NCBI GenBank assembly: GCA_029267335.1
Contig: JAJUJC010000002.1
Coordinates: 1 to 64,000, forward strand
Length of the DNA: 64,000 bases
Direction of reading: 5' to 3'
Origin: Intestinibacillus massiliensis
GTDB taxonomy: Bacteria > Bacillota > Clostridia > Oscillospirales > Butyricicoccaceae
The notes beneath the pieces are model-generated. The model did not search any database, was not told the DNA's origin, and saw only the letters and a list, made by a program, of their open reading frames with translations. The translations under genes were made by a program, and so were the position numbers. This document shows positions 19,458 through 27,704 of this stretch, one piece after another (the stretch's first letter is position 1; every line of letters starts with the position of its first letter).

Positions 19458-20330
19458 ATGAAAAAAACACTTTCTGTGCTGCTTGCGACCGCAATGCTGT
19501 GCGGCGCGGTCAATGCATACGATATTTCGGGCGGCGCGCTGCAAGCGGCACCTGCCGCGGTACATACCGACCTGTCCGCCAGCCTGACGACGCTCGGTCT
19601 GGACGCGCTCACGGTGACCGGTTCGTCCGCGTCCAGCTCGACCGCGAAGCTTGGGGACCGCATCACGGTCTTTGCGTCCGGCAGCCCGACCGGCACGCAT
19701 GTCGTCGCGGCGAGGCTCGATACCTCGAACCAGACTGCCGCACTCGCCGCCTCGACCGATTTCGGCGCGGTATGCGCCGCGATCGTCAAACTGGTCTCTC
19801 CCACTGCATCCTCTCAAACGGTGAGCACTGTGCTCAAGCTCGATCAGGCAGCACCCGTCACGGACGGTGAAAACCTGCGTACCTACACCGCAAACGGCGT
19901 GCTCTACACCTATGAGGTGCGCGCGGACAGCGTGCGCTTTGCGGCGATGCCGCTGCCCGAAGCCGCCAACGGGGTGCAGCTTGTCGTCAACGACACGTTC
20001 CTGTCGCTCGACGTCGCGCCGCGCATCGTGAACGGCCGCACGCTCGTGCCCGTGCGCGGTATTTTTGAACAGCTCGGCGCGACCGTCGAGTGGAATCAGG
20101 GGACCCAGACCGCAACGATGACGCGCGGCGGCGTGGACGTCAAGGTCAAGATCGGCAGCAAGACCGCCACCGTGGGCGGCGAGACCCGCACGCTCGATGT
20201 GCCCGCGCAGCTCTCCTCCCCCACCGGCGCGGCGCGCACCCTCGTGCCCGTGCGCTTTATTTCGGAATCGCTCGGCGCACTCGTCGGCTGGAACGCCGAC
20301 GCCTCGACCGTCGTCATCTCGGCAAAGTAA
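19458..20330 (+). CDS. Exported protein with copper-amine-oxidase-like N-terminal (stalk) domain
   Basis: 290 residues. A signal peptide (MKKTLSVLLATAMLCGAVNA) is followed by an unrecognised region (about 20-170) and a C-terminal copper amine oxidase N-like domain. Its two hallmark phrases are RTLVPVRGIFEQLGATVEW and RTLVPVRFISESLGALVGW. In Bacillota this domain is a common extracellular module linked to wall or substrate binding; no oxidase domain is present. Start ATG 19458 sits 7 bases after a perfect AAGGAGGTC. It has its own promoter and terminator. Confidence 0.9.
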   Translation: MKKTLSVLLATAMLCGAVNAYDISGGALQAAPAAVHTDLSASLTTLGLDALTVTGSSASSSTAKLGDRITVFASGSPTGTHVVAARLDTSNQTAALAASTDFGAVCAAIVKLVSPTASSQTVSTVLKLDQAAPVTDGENLRTYTANGVLYTYEVRADSVRFAAMPLPEAANGVQLVVNDTFLSLDVAPRIVNGRTLVPVRGIFEQLGATVEWNQGTQTATMTRGGVDVKVKIGSKTATVGGETRTLDVPAQLSSPTGAARTLVPVRFISESLGALVGWNADASTVVISAK

Positions 20331-20333
20331 CAT

Positions 20334-20367
20334 AAAGCACCGGAAAATTCTTTCCGGTGCTTTTTTT
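20334..20367 (+). terminator. Terminator after the stalk-domain protein gene
   Basis: AAAGCACCGGAAA/TTTCCGGTGCTTT stem with a long T run on the plus strand. Confidence 0.94.
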
Positions 20368-20370
20368 GCG

Positions 20371-20402
20371 CAAAAAGCGCGCTGCAATATGCAGCGCGCT
20401 TT
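20371..20402 (-). terminator. Terminator after the DUF4914-like gene
   Basis: AAGCGCGCTGCA/TGCAGCGCGCTT hairpin followed by TTTTTG on the minus strand, directly after the stop at 20410. Confidence 0.88.
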
Positions 20403-20409
20403 GTCTTGC

Positions 20410-22284
20410 TTATAGATTGGTCGGGGTGATCGCCTCGTAGTCTGCGAGCGTGCCGCCGTTCTGGAAGCACTCGATGATCTGCTTGCCCAGCGGATCGAGC
20501 TCGGGCGTATTGAACTTTGCGAGCTCCTTTGCGAAGAAATCGTTCAGGATCTTGGCGCCCGCGTCATAGCCGTCGGTGCCGAGCAGATCCTGCGTTTCAC
20601 AGCGCAGGTACTTGGAGCGAATGCGCTGACCGTCGATGGTCAGATCCTTCATCGCATAGCCAAGCAGCGGGCAGCGTGCCGGCTCAAGGTGCTCACGGCG
20701 GATTTTTGCGCCGCCGTGGCGCGCGAGATACTCACGCGAGATCCACTCTGCCATGAAGCCGATTTTGTATACGCCGATATGCTGGTTCGGGATGAGCACA
20801 TAACGGGTGTTCGGGCTCTTGACGATTTGATCGAGCAGCAGGTTCGCCTGCTTGACGCACAGACCGGTCGCAAACGGCCAGTAAGAGCCAACGCCTTCGC
20901 TCTTGAGCTCACCGCCGCCGACGATGGACGGGTTGTTAAAGCCGCGCGGTGCGACCAAACGCCACAGCCATGCCAGTGCGGGCGGAATGATGTGCATCAT
21001 ACCCATGATGCCGTAATTCGGGTTGTCGCGGGTGGACGGGGGCATACGCACGCCAAAAGAACGTACATCGACCTCGACCGGCTCCTTGACGATGTTCGGC
21101 ACATCCCAGCGCGGAACGATGGCACGCGGGTTCGGGCAGGGCTTGCCGTTGGAATCGAGCGTGTGCTCCCAAATGAGCAGCGTTGCGCCCGGATGACCTT
21201 CCATGTTAAAGAAGCACAGCGGCTCCTTGGGCTGGGTGCAGATGCGCTCGTACACCGGATCGCTGCCGTAGTGGGTCACGCCGTCCATGCGCAGGAACCA
21301 ACCATCCTCACCGTCGACCAGTACGAGCTTGCCGCTCTGGTTCTGGATCGCGGGGTAGCAGGTCGCCATATCGTCGCACACCGGCTCGATCTTGCAGGTC
21401 GGGCCCATGGTCAGAATGGTCTGCTCGCCCGTGACCGTGTGGGTGGAGAGCAGGATGTTGCCGTCGTGCATGCGGGAGATGTCCTGCAGCATTTCGCTCT
21501 TGCCGCCGCCGGACGCGCCCTCGTGCATGATGACGATTTCGTTTTCATACGGGGTGATGACACGACCGGCAGAGGTGTGCGCGGTCACCCAGCCCTCCTG
21601 CTCGCCGATGTCGAGCAGAACCGAGTAAACGCCCTTCTTTGCGGACGGTCCCGGATAAAGGTTGTAGGAAAAGACCTCATGGCAGTCGTCCAGACGATTG
21701 TGGACGACGACCTGACGGCCGTCAAAGTGCGTATGACGGAACGGGGGCGCGACATACACGATCGCGCGGGGCTTAAAGCCCTCGGTCTCGCGTGCATCGA
21801 CAAAGCCCTGCAGATGTGCGAGCGCAAACGCAAAGAACGCCGCCTGCTTCGGGCACACGAGCATGGAGCCGTAGCCGTAAATGTTGCCGCCGGAGTTGAA
21901 GGGCATCAGGATGAGCTCCTGCGTTTTGAACCACTCCATGGTCTCCTGGCGCAGCTTGCCGAACTCGTAGCCGTAAACGTCCTTAAAACGCGGCTTGTCC
22001 GTCGGCTTGTCGTCCGCGATGCGCATGCAATCGGGATCGCGGCGGCGCATGTAATCCTCAACATAGTTGACCGAAGCACCGTTTTTGCATCGTACGACGT
22101 CCGCTTCCTTGACCATGCCCTTGCCGGGCACGTCGAAGAGCACATCATAGGTATCCGCCTTGTCCGGCCCGAATACCATGTCGTACAGCTCCGCCTTGCT
22201 GGTCGGCACGGAAACGCCCTTGCAATGTTCGATCACATCGGTCAGTTCCTCGGTGAACGTGAACTTCTGTAATAACTGGTCCAT
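20410..22284 (-). CDS. P-loop protein, probably DUF4914 family (PEP carboxykinase-like)
   Basis: 624 residues, cytoplasmic. A P-loop GASGGGKS lies at residues 256-263 in the context IVIMHEGASGGGKSEM, which recalls the nucleotide loop of ATP-type PEP carboxykinase. Later conserved-looking phrases include NMEGHPGATLLIWEHT and GFNNPSIVGGGELKSEGVG. From memory this matches the uncharacterised DUF4914 family; I am not certain of the number. The enzyme reaction is unknown; a nucleotide-dependent kinase or carboxykinase-like activity is inferred from the loop. Start ATG 22284 follows AGGAGGTTATC. It is a single-gene unit with a strong promoter and terminator. Confidence 0.75.
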   Translation of the reverse strand: MDQLLQKFTFTEELTDVIEHCKGVSVPTSKAELYDMVFGPDKADTYDVLFDVPGKGMVKEADVVRCKNGASVNYVEDYMRRRDPDCMRIADDKPTDKPRFKDVYGYEFGKLRQETMEWFKTQELILMPFNSGGNIYGYGSMLVCPKQAAFFAFALAHLQGFVDARETEGFKPRAIVYVAPPFRHTHFDGRQVVVHNRLDDCHEVFSYNLYPGPSAKKGVYSVLLDIGEQEGWVTAHTSAGRVITPYENEIVIMHEGASGGGKSEMLQDISRMHDGNILLSTHTVTGEQTILTMGPTCKIEPVCDDMATCYPAIQNQSGKLVLVDGEDGWFLRMDGVTHYGSDPVYERICTQPKEPLCFFNMEGHPGATLLIWEHTLDSNGKPCPNPRAIVPRWDVPNIVKEPVEVDVRSFGVRMPPSTRDNPNYGIMGMMHIIPPALAWLWRLVAPRGFNNPSIVGGGELKSEGVGSYWPFATGLCVKQANLLLDQIVKSPNTRYVLIPNQHIGVYKIGFMAEWISREYLARHGGAKIRREHLEPARCPLLGYAMKDLTIDGQRIRSKYLRCETQDLLGTDGYDAGAKILNDFFAKELAKFNTPELDPLGKQIIECFQNGGTLADYEAITPTNL

Positions 22285-22405
22285 CCTGATAACCTCCTGT
22301 GAGCCGATCGCGCGGTACGCCGCGGCGCCCTATCGAAATCCGGCTGATAAATCAAAGTTGTGGAAAATCCCTTACCTAAGTTTTTTCCAACACTCCGCTT
22401 TATAT

Positions 22406-22435
22406 ACTATACTACCGTTTTCCCCTGCTCGTCAA
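22406..22435 (-). promoter_or_regulatory. Promoter of the DUF4914-like gene
   Basis: TTGACG (22430-22435), 18-base spacer, TATAGT (22406-22411) on the minus strand. Confidence 0.6.
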
Positions 22436-22497
22436 TAGTGATTTTGCGATTTTTGCAAGATTCATTTTTTTATCCTGCATAACTGAGCAACTTTTGC

Positions 22498-23577
22498 TCA
22501 CTTGCTGGTCTGATATGCAGTCTTGATCTGGTTCAGGCGCAAAGCCGCCGCGCTGTAGCGCGCGTCCGCCGTACCGGTCCCGGCGGGCACGCCGAGCGTC
22601 GCCGCGTCTGCGGGCAGCACATAGCCGTAGGTCTTCCAGCGCGTCATGGCATTCTCGAAGGCGGTCTGCTGCGCGGCGCTCTCGCGCTGCGCCTGCTGCT
22701 GCGCCAGTGAAGCCGTATACTTTTGATAATCGAGCGTCGGTGTGCCGCCGAGATACCCCGTGACCGCCGCGCTCGACAGCGCATAATTTCGGTCGGCAGA
22801 CTGCTGCTGCAAGGCGTAACTGCGGTCGGCGTTATACTGCGACAGCGCGATCGACGCAAGCTGCTGCGCTGCGCTCGCCGCCGCGGTCGCGTTCTGCGTG
22901 CGCAGCGCGGTATCCGCGGTCATCGCGGCGTCCTCCGCTGCGCCGAGCGCGGTCTGCTTTGCAGCGGCTAAGCCGTTCAGATCGCTTTTGAGCGCGTTAT
23001 CCGCCGTAATGCGCGTGCTTTCCGCATAGCCGGTCGTGGGTGCGGCGTACATGCCGCCCGCATTCAGTCCGAGTGCGGCGAGTTTTTCCTCGCTCCCGCG
23101 CGCGGTCAGCCGCGCATCGGTCTGCGCCTGCGTGACGTTTGCGGTGTACTGCTGCTCAATCGCGCTGCGCTGTGCGGCGAGCCGGCGCGCATTTTCCTGC
23201 CGCGCCGCCTCAAACGCTTCGAGACGCGACCGCTCGATCGCGTCGTACAGACTGCCGATATTGATCGCCCCGCCCGCCGTGCCGCTGTAACCCCCGCCCG
23301 TGCCGAAGCTGCCTGCGCTGCCCATATTGCTCCTGCCGATGGTCGCTCCGCCTGCCGAAGTCGAATACGGTCTGTAATCGCCGCTCCACTGCGACACCGC
23401 CTGATTGCTCGCGACCTTGCCCGCAAGCCCTTCCGCATCGATCTTGTTCTGACGCTCACTGAGCAGCGTCTCGCGCTTTGCCGTATCGGTTTCGCTCGCG
23501 ATCGCCGCAGAATAGTCCTTATTTTTTACATAATAGCCCGCGATGATGCTCCTCTCCTTTCCTCCTCGAGCGCGCAC
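22498..23577 (-). CDS. Phage Ala/Gln-rich structural or ejection-type protein
   Basis: Up to 359 residues. Rich in Ala, Gln, Ser and Gly; residues about 110-270 look like long helices full of AAQ/ARQ/QQ runs, with short Gly-rich stretches before them (TGGGYSGTAGG). Such helical low-complexity proteins occur at the end of short-tailed phage structural operons as internal or ejection proteins; that role is inferred. The start is unclear: GTG 23577 has no ribosome site, while AAAGGAGAGGAGC stands just before an ATC at 23547. It overlaps the preceding gene. It ends the cassette. Confidence 0.65.
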   Translation of the reverse strand: MRARGGKERSIIAGYYVKNKDYSAAIASETDTAKRETLLSERQNKIDAEGLAGKVASNQAVSQWSGDYRPYSTSAGGATIGRSNMGSAGSFGTGGGYSGTAGGAINIGSLYDAIERSRLEAFEAARQENARRLAAQRSAIEQQYTANVTQAQTDARLTARGSEEKLAALGLNAGGMYAAPTTGYAESTRITADNALKSDLNGLAAAKQTALGAAEDAAMTADTALRTQNATAAASAAQQLASIALSQYNADRSYALQQQSADRNYALSSAAVTGYLGGTPTLDYQKYTASLAQQQAQRESAAQQTAFENAMTRWKTYGYVLPADAATLGVPAGTGTADARYSAAALRLNQIKTAYQTSK

Positions 23578-23762
23578 AGCCGGTGCGAGTTGGATTTTGC
23601 GCGCTCCTCTACCTTATACAGGCGTTCCAGACCCCCGCCGAGCCGCTGCACCTGCTGCTCGAGCTGCCCGATGCGGTAGCTTATGAGCCTGCTCGACTGC
23701 ACCAGCCCGACGATTTGGATGACCGCCGACGCGACGACTGCCGCCCACCCCTCAACGCCCAT
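23526..23762 (-). CDS. Small phage membrane/coiled-coil protein (XhlA-like organisation)
   Basis: 78 residues. An N-terminal hydrophobic segment (VEGWAAVVASAVIQIVGLV) is followed by a heptad-like stretch (YRIGQLEQQVQRLGGGLERL) and a charged tail. A membrane segment plus coiled coil recalls the haemolysin XhlA type found in phage lysis cassettes, though here the order is reversed relative to some XhlA proteins. Start ATG 23762 overlaps the end of the 50-residue gene by 11 bases, so translation is probably coupled. Confidence 0.6.
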   Translation of the reverse strand: MGVEGWAAVVASAVIQIVGLVQSSRLISYRIGQLEQQVQRLGGGLERLYKVEERAKSNSHRLCALEEERRGASSRAIM

Positions 23763-23904
23763 CCGTTGCGACCCGCGAGCCGATATAACCGCCGATCGCG
23801 CCGACCGCCGCCGCACACAGGTTTTCCATGTGCAGGAACACGCCGCAAATACAGATGACGCCGAGCGCCGCGAGCGCAATCGTATCATTGTCCATGAATT
23901 TCAC
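23752..23904 (-). CDS. 50-residue phage membrane protein, holin-like size
   Basis: Starts at GTG 23904, 8 bases after AGGAGG, and ends at 23752. One long hydrophobic stretch (TIALAALGVICICGVFLHM) and a second milder one (AAAVGAIGGYIG) make it a likely one- or two-pass membrane protein. It overlaps the next gene by 11 bases. A holin-like role is inferred only from size, topology and position. Confidence 0.65.
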   Translation of the reverse strand: MKFMDNDTIALAALGVICICGVFLHMENLCAAAVGAIGGYIGSRVATDGR

Positions 23905-23925
23905 GCGTTTCCCCTCCTTTCCGGT

Positions 23926-25743
23926 TTATTTCACATCCACACCGCGCGTATACCGCAGCACGAGCGCGAGCAGCCCGAACGGCTCGTCCGCGCGGTCGTT
24001 GCCCGCGCGCAGCTGCACGGTCGTGCACCGCCGCAGCGTGCGCCGCATATGAAACGGCGACGCACCGGGCACACAGCGGAATGACAGGCGCGAAAAATTG
24101 AACGTTGCGAACGAAAACAGATCAAGATTGTGCGTTTCCTCCGCGACCGGATTGCCGTCCGCCAGATAGCGCACGCGCGCGCCCGACCGCGAATATGGCA
24201 TGAGCACAGGAAAAAACGCGCGCACGCTTTTGTAGCCGCTCCAATCGCCCAGACTGAGCACAGGCGTGCACCAGTATGCGTCGATCGCCGCGCCATCGTC
24301 GAGATAGGCGTGCTCCTCATCCGCGCGGCACATCCGGCACACGCGACCGTCCGCCGTGCCGAAATACAGCGCGCCGCCGCTCTCTGCGAAGCACTGCGCG
24401 GGAAAATTGTCCCAGTAGTACCATGCCGGCGCGCCGTCCTCGTCCGTAATGCGTCCGTCCGCGACATAACAGTGCGTGCCCACCGCGAGATAATACTTGT
24501 CCTCAAAGACCGCCGCGCACGCGTGCGCAAGATCGTTTTCCGCGGTCAAACGCGGGTCGATGGCGCGCGATGCAGAACGGATGGCGCGCTGCTCCGCGAC
24601 CGCCGTGCCATACACGCCCATGACCCCGCGCGCGGACACGAACAGCGGCGTATCCCCGAGGGATGCGAACCCGCGCCGTGCCAGCGCACCCGCGCCCAGC
24701 GCGCCCTGCTTGAGCGGATAGAGCGCGCTGCCGTCGTCCGCCATCAGATAGGTGCGCAGATACTGCGTCGCCTCCTGCGTGCCGCCCTCCTTGACGACGA
24801 TCTGGCTCTCATACTGCTTGACATAGCCCACAATGGCGGATGCGTCCGAGCCGATGCGCGTGTAACCCGTATCGGGGAAATAGGTGGGGTCGTATAAGCC
24901 GGACTGCCAGTCGCACGCGGGTTCATCGGCATTGCCGGACAGGAACACACGCGTGTCGTTTTTGCCGCCGTACAGCCCTGCAATGCGGCATTTGTTGATT
25001 TTCTCCAAATAGCCGTTCACCGTTTTAGCAAACGTGATCGTCACATTGGCGACACCGTTCCCGTTTGGCGGCGCGCTGGCGAGCGTGACCACGCCGGTCG
25101 TGCGGTCGACCGCAGACACCGTGACCGCCGTGCCGTTCACGCTCGCCGTCACCGCAGTGCTGTCGAGATTCTTGACGTCGAGAAAAAACTGCGTCGCAGA
25201 GCCGTTGCCGACAAAGGTGTTGATGCGGCAGGGCGTGAGCAGATTGACCGGCTCAAACGCCGTTCCGCCGCCCGTGGGCGGCGCGTTGATCGTCGTAGTC
25301 GGCACGAACGCGACCTCTGCGACCGCACGCGCCTTCCACACGCCCGCTTCCTGTTTCACCACGCGGTAGGTCGCGCCGTCGAGCACATAGAGCGCGCCGC
25401 CCATGACAAATGCCGCGGAAAAGTCGCACGCCGCCCCCGTGACGAGCGCGGTGAGCGTGCCGTCCTGCGCAAGCACACTGAGGGTGTCGCCGTGATGGCA
25501 CAGCAGCGCGCCGCCGCCGTCCGGCAGCGGAAACAGCCCGTATACCGGCGTACCGGGTGTGCACACCCGCTTGTAACCCGGCCGCTTGACGAGAAAATGC
25601 GTTTCCTCCGCGACCAGATTTTTCATGTCCGGACTGCGCGTCAGCCCGACCTTGGTCGGGTGCGTGCCGAGGTCGATGCCGCCGAAGCGCTCCGCACGCG
25701 TTTCGTGCACGGTCTCCGCGCGCGGGAAGGCATACGCCCGCAT
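23926..25743 (-). CDS. Phage tail/stopper-type structural protein
   Basis: 605 residues, cytoplasmic, no membrane segment. The N-terminus (FGGIDLGTHPTKVGLTRSPD then KRPGYKRV) resembles short-tail tube or head-completion proteins that list a gene product's parameters over repeated beta blades. The rest has many short beta-like segments and Gly/Asp turns, consistent with a beta-propeller. Position after the connector gene supports a tail tube or hub role. The start ATG 25743 overlaps the upstream stop (TGATG). I cannot name the exact family. Confidence 0.6.
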   Translation of the reverse strand: MRAYAFPRAETVHETRAERFGGIDLGTHPTKVGLTRSPDMKNLVAEETHFLVKRPGYKRVCTPGTPVYGLFPLPDGGGALLCHHGDTLSVLAQDGTLTALVTGAACDFSAAFVMGGALYVLDGATYRVVKQEAGVWKARAVAEVAFVPTTTINAPPTGGGTAFEPVNLLTPCRINTFVGNGSATQFFLDVKNLDSTAVTASVNGTAVTVSAVDRTTGVVTLASAPPNGNGVANVTITFAKTVNGYLEKINKCRIAGLYGGKNDTRVFLSGNADEPACDWQSGLYDPTYFPDTGYTRIGSDASAIVGYVKQYESQIVVKEGGTQEATQYLRTYLMADDGSALYPLKQGALGAGALARRGFASLGDTPLFVSARGVMGVYGTAVAEQRAIRSASRAIDPRLTAENDLAHACAAVFEDKYYLAVGTHCYVADGRITDEDGAPAWYYWDNFPAQCFAESGGALYFGTADGRVCRMCRADEEHAYLDDGAAIDAYWCTPVLSLGDWSGYKSVRAFFPVLMPYSRSGARVRYLADGNPVAEETHNLDLFSFATFNFSRLSFRCVPGASPFHMRRTLRRCTTVQLRAGNDRADEPFGLLALVLRYTRGVDVK

Positions 25744-26111
25744 CAGTCCATCTCCTCGACCGGCTGCAGCGTCACCGGACAGTAACGCTGCAGACGGTCG
25801 GCAAATTCCGCCGCGCACCAGTTGAATTTGAGCTTGTCGTCGTCGCACACGAGCAGCGCCGCCAGCCCATACGGGAAGCATTCGCGCGCGAGCGCTTCGG
25901 GCGCGGGCAGCGCGTCCTCAAGCGCGGTAATGCGCGGCGGCGCGCTGATCGCCTCCCCACCCGCCGCAAGGCTGAGCGCGCACAGCTCGCGGCGGCAGTT
26001 TGCCAGCACCTGATTCATGTGATAGAGCGCGAATTTTTCATAATAGCCCGCGCTGTCGCTCGTTTCTCCGAGCAGCGCGAGCGCGGCTTCGTAGCATTCC
26101 TTGCCTGTCAT
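25743..26111 (-). CDS. Phage head-tail connector-like protein
   Basis: 122 residues, mostly helical, starting MTGKECYEAALALLGE. Size, helical content and position directly after the capsid gene fit a head-tail adaptor (gp6/gp4-type). The start is ATG 26111 after AAAGGAGGGAAC. It overlaps the next gene at the stop. No family motif is certain. Confidence 0.6.
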   Translation of the reverse strand: MTGKECYEAALALLGETSDSAGYYEKFALYHMNQVLANCRRELCALSLAAGGEAISAPPRITALEDALPAPEALARECFPYGLAALLVCDDDKLKFNWCAAEFADRLQRYCPVTLQPVEEMD

Positions 26112-26174
26112 GGCGTTCCCTCCTTTCGTGCGCCGCGTGCGCGAGTATGCACGCGGCGCACTCCTTGTTCCGTC

Positions 26175-27221
26175 TTACTGTGCGGCGACGGCGGACGGGT
26201 ACAGCCCCGTGCCGACCGCATACGCGCGCGCCTTCTCACCGCTTGCAAGCGTGACCGCGGACACATAGTCCTTCGCGCTGTCCGAGTAGCGCGGGTCGGA
26301 GCCGTCGACCGTGTAGCGGATCGCCGCGCCGCTCGTCGCGCAGGTGATGGTCGCGGTCTGACCGCTGACCTCGATCGCAGGCGTCTTTGTCGTTTTGTCC
26401 GCCGCGACAAGCGCATACACGCCCGCGCACTTTGCGCCGAGCACGAACGCATCATAGTAGTGGCGTCCCTCGATGAGCGCGCCCGATACGCCGACCGGAT
26501 CCTCGTGTACCTTCGCGTCGGAGATCTTATACGGCAGCAGCACCGCGTCGCGGTGGGTGATGATGAAATAGCAGTTTTCCGGCAGATAGCTCTTGGGCAC
26601 GCGCACGAGCTGCATGCCGAAGATCTCACCGACCACGCCCTTTGCAAGGCTCTTTTCCCCGAGCGCGGGCACGCCCGTGAACTCATCCGAGGTGCAGACA
26701 TACTTGTACAGCTCGCTCGTCAGATAGACATAGCGGTTGTCGTCCGGCACGAGCGCGTCGTCGAGCACCTGCGCGCCGCGTGCGAGCAGCGACACGATGT
26801 TCGCCTTGGACGGCACGGCGGCAGCCTCCTCGACCGTGCCCGCGAGGGTCGCAAAACGGCGCAGCGCATAGCGATCGGCGGCGGGGGTGGATTTTTCGCT
26901 CAGCTGCAAGCGCAGCATGTCCGCGGCGCGCTTGGCAAGGTTCTGGTCGAGGTTGTTGCCCTTGTCGATCGTCAGCGTGAAGGACTTGTCCTGCGTCATT
27001 TTCAGTTCCTGCACAGTGTCCTGCATTTCGGTGGGCGTACCGTAGCGGCTCAGCCCGTCGCGTACATAGTCGGTCTCCTCGACCGTGATGGGGGTGTAGA
27101 CCTTGAGCGTCTTGACGCCCGTCAGGTCAAAGGTGTTTGCGGTCTTGCCCTTGACGAACGAGCCCGCAGTAAAGACCGACGCGATCTGGTCGGCATATTT
27201 GGTTGCAAGATTGATAGCCAT
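26175..27221 (-). CDS. Phage major capsid protein with a C-terminal chitobiase-type beta domain
   Basis: 348 residues. Residues about 1-275 look like an HK97/P22-type coat protein: MAINLATKYADQIASVF at the start, a central VYLTSELYKYV strand-helix region, and GRHYYDAFVLGAKCAGVYAL near the end. The last about 65 residues (ATITCATSGAAIRYTVDG through GLYPSAV) match the pattern of the small CHB_HEX_C Ig-like domain (xIxYTxDGSxP), often fused to phage coat proteins as a surface decoration. Ribosome site AGGGAGGAAA precedes ATG 27221. Confidence 0.75.
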   Translation of the reverse strand: MAINLATKYADQIASVFTAGSFVKGKTANTFDLTGVKTLKVYTPITVEETDYVRDGLSRYGTPTEMQDTVQELKMTQDKSFTLTIDKGNNLDQNLAKRAADMLRLQLSEKSTPAADRYALRRFATLAGTVEEAAAVPSKANIVSLLARGAQVLDDALVPDDNRYVYLTSELYKYVCTSDEFTGVPALGEKSLAKGVVGEIFGMQLVRVPKSYLPENCYFIITHRDAVLLPYKISDAKVHEDPVGVSGALIEGRHYYDAFVLGAKCAGVYALVAADKTTKTPAIEVSGQTATITCATSGAAIRYTVDGSDPRYSDSAKDYVSAVTLASGEKARAYAVGTGLYPSAVAAQ

Positions 27222-27245
27222 ATCCTTTTTCCTCCCTGATACTCT

Positions 27246-27704
27246 TTACTTACCCAGCAGCGCGCGCACAACGGGGTCGCCCTCGGGCGCTTCGCCGTCC
27301 GATGCCGCCGAGCCGATCGCGAGCGCGCGGTTTGCCTTGTCCTTGGTCAGCGCGGCAAGCTGCGCGCGCAGCTGCGCAAGCTCATACTTGCGGTATGCCG
27401 CGACCAGACTGCCCTCCGCCTGCGCATCCTGCCACACCTCGGGCGGGATGTCCGCGGGCGCGACATCGGGATACTCCGCGAGAAACGCGGCGTAAACGTC
27501 GCCCATCGGGGTCGCGGCGGCAGCGGTCTCGCGGCGTACCGCCTGATTGCGCGCGCTCAGCCCCGCCTGTGCCGCCTGCACGAGCTGCTCGAGTGTCAGC
27601 TCGAGCGTCTGCCCGTCAACCTGCACCGCATAGGTCTGCGCGCCCGCTGCGGGTGCGCCCCCCTGCGTGCCGTCCTGCGCCGCTGTGTCAAAAAGATTGT
27701 TCAT
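27246..27704 (-). CDS. Phage scaffold-like protein
   Basis: 152 residues, acidic and helical, rich in Ala, Gln and Glu (VDGQTLELTLEQLVQAAQAG; LAQLRAQLAALTKDK). This composition and the position between portal and capsid are typical of scaffolding proteins. The start overlaps the portal stop in an ATGA arrangement (27701-27704). No protease motif is visible, so the particle probably uses a free scaffold. Confidence 0.65.
   Translation of the reverse strand: MNNLFDTAAQDGTQGGAPAAGAQTYAVQVDGQTLELTLEQLVQAAQAGLSARNQAVRRETAAAATPMGDVYAAFLAEYPDVAPADIPPEVWQDAQAEGSLVAAYRKYELAQLRAQLAALTKDKANRALAIGSAASDGEAPEGDPVVRALLGK

Noticed and set aside
17868-20387. An 839-codon minus-strand frame across the AGCS and stalk-domain genes
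   Set aside because: It spans two recognised plus-strand genes plus a terminator and promoter, and its sequence is Arg/Asp/His-rich shadow.
22484-22500. Hairpin TGAGCAA/TTGCTCA at the end of the phage cassette as a terminator
   Set aside because: The stem is only 7 bp, overlaps the stop codon and lacks a T run on the minus strand.
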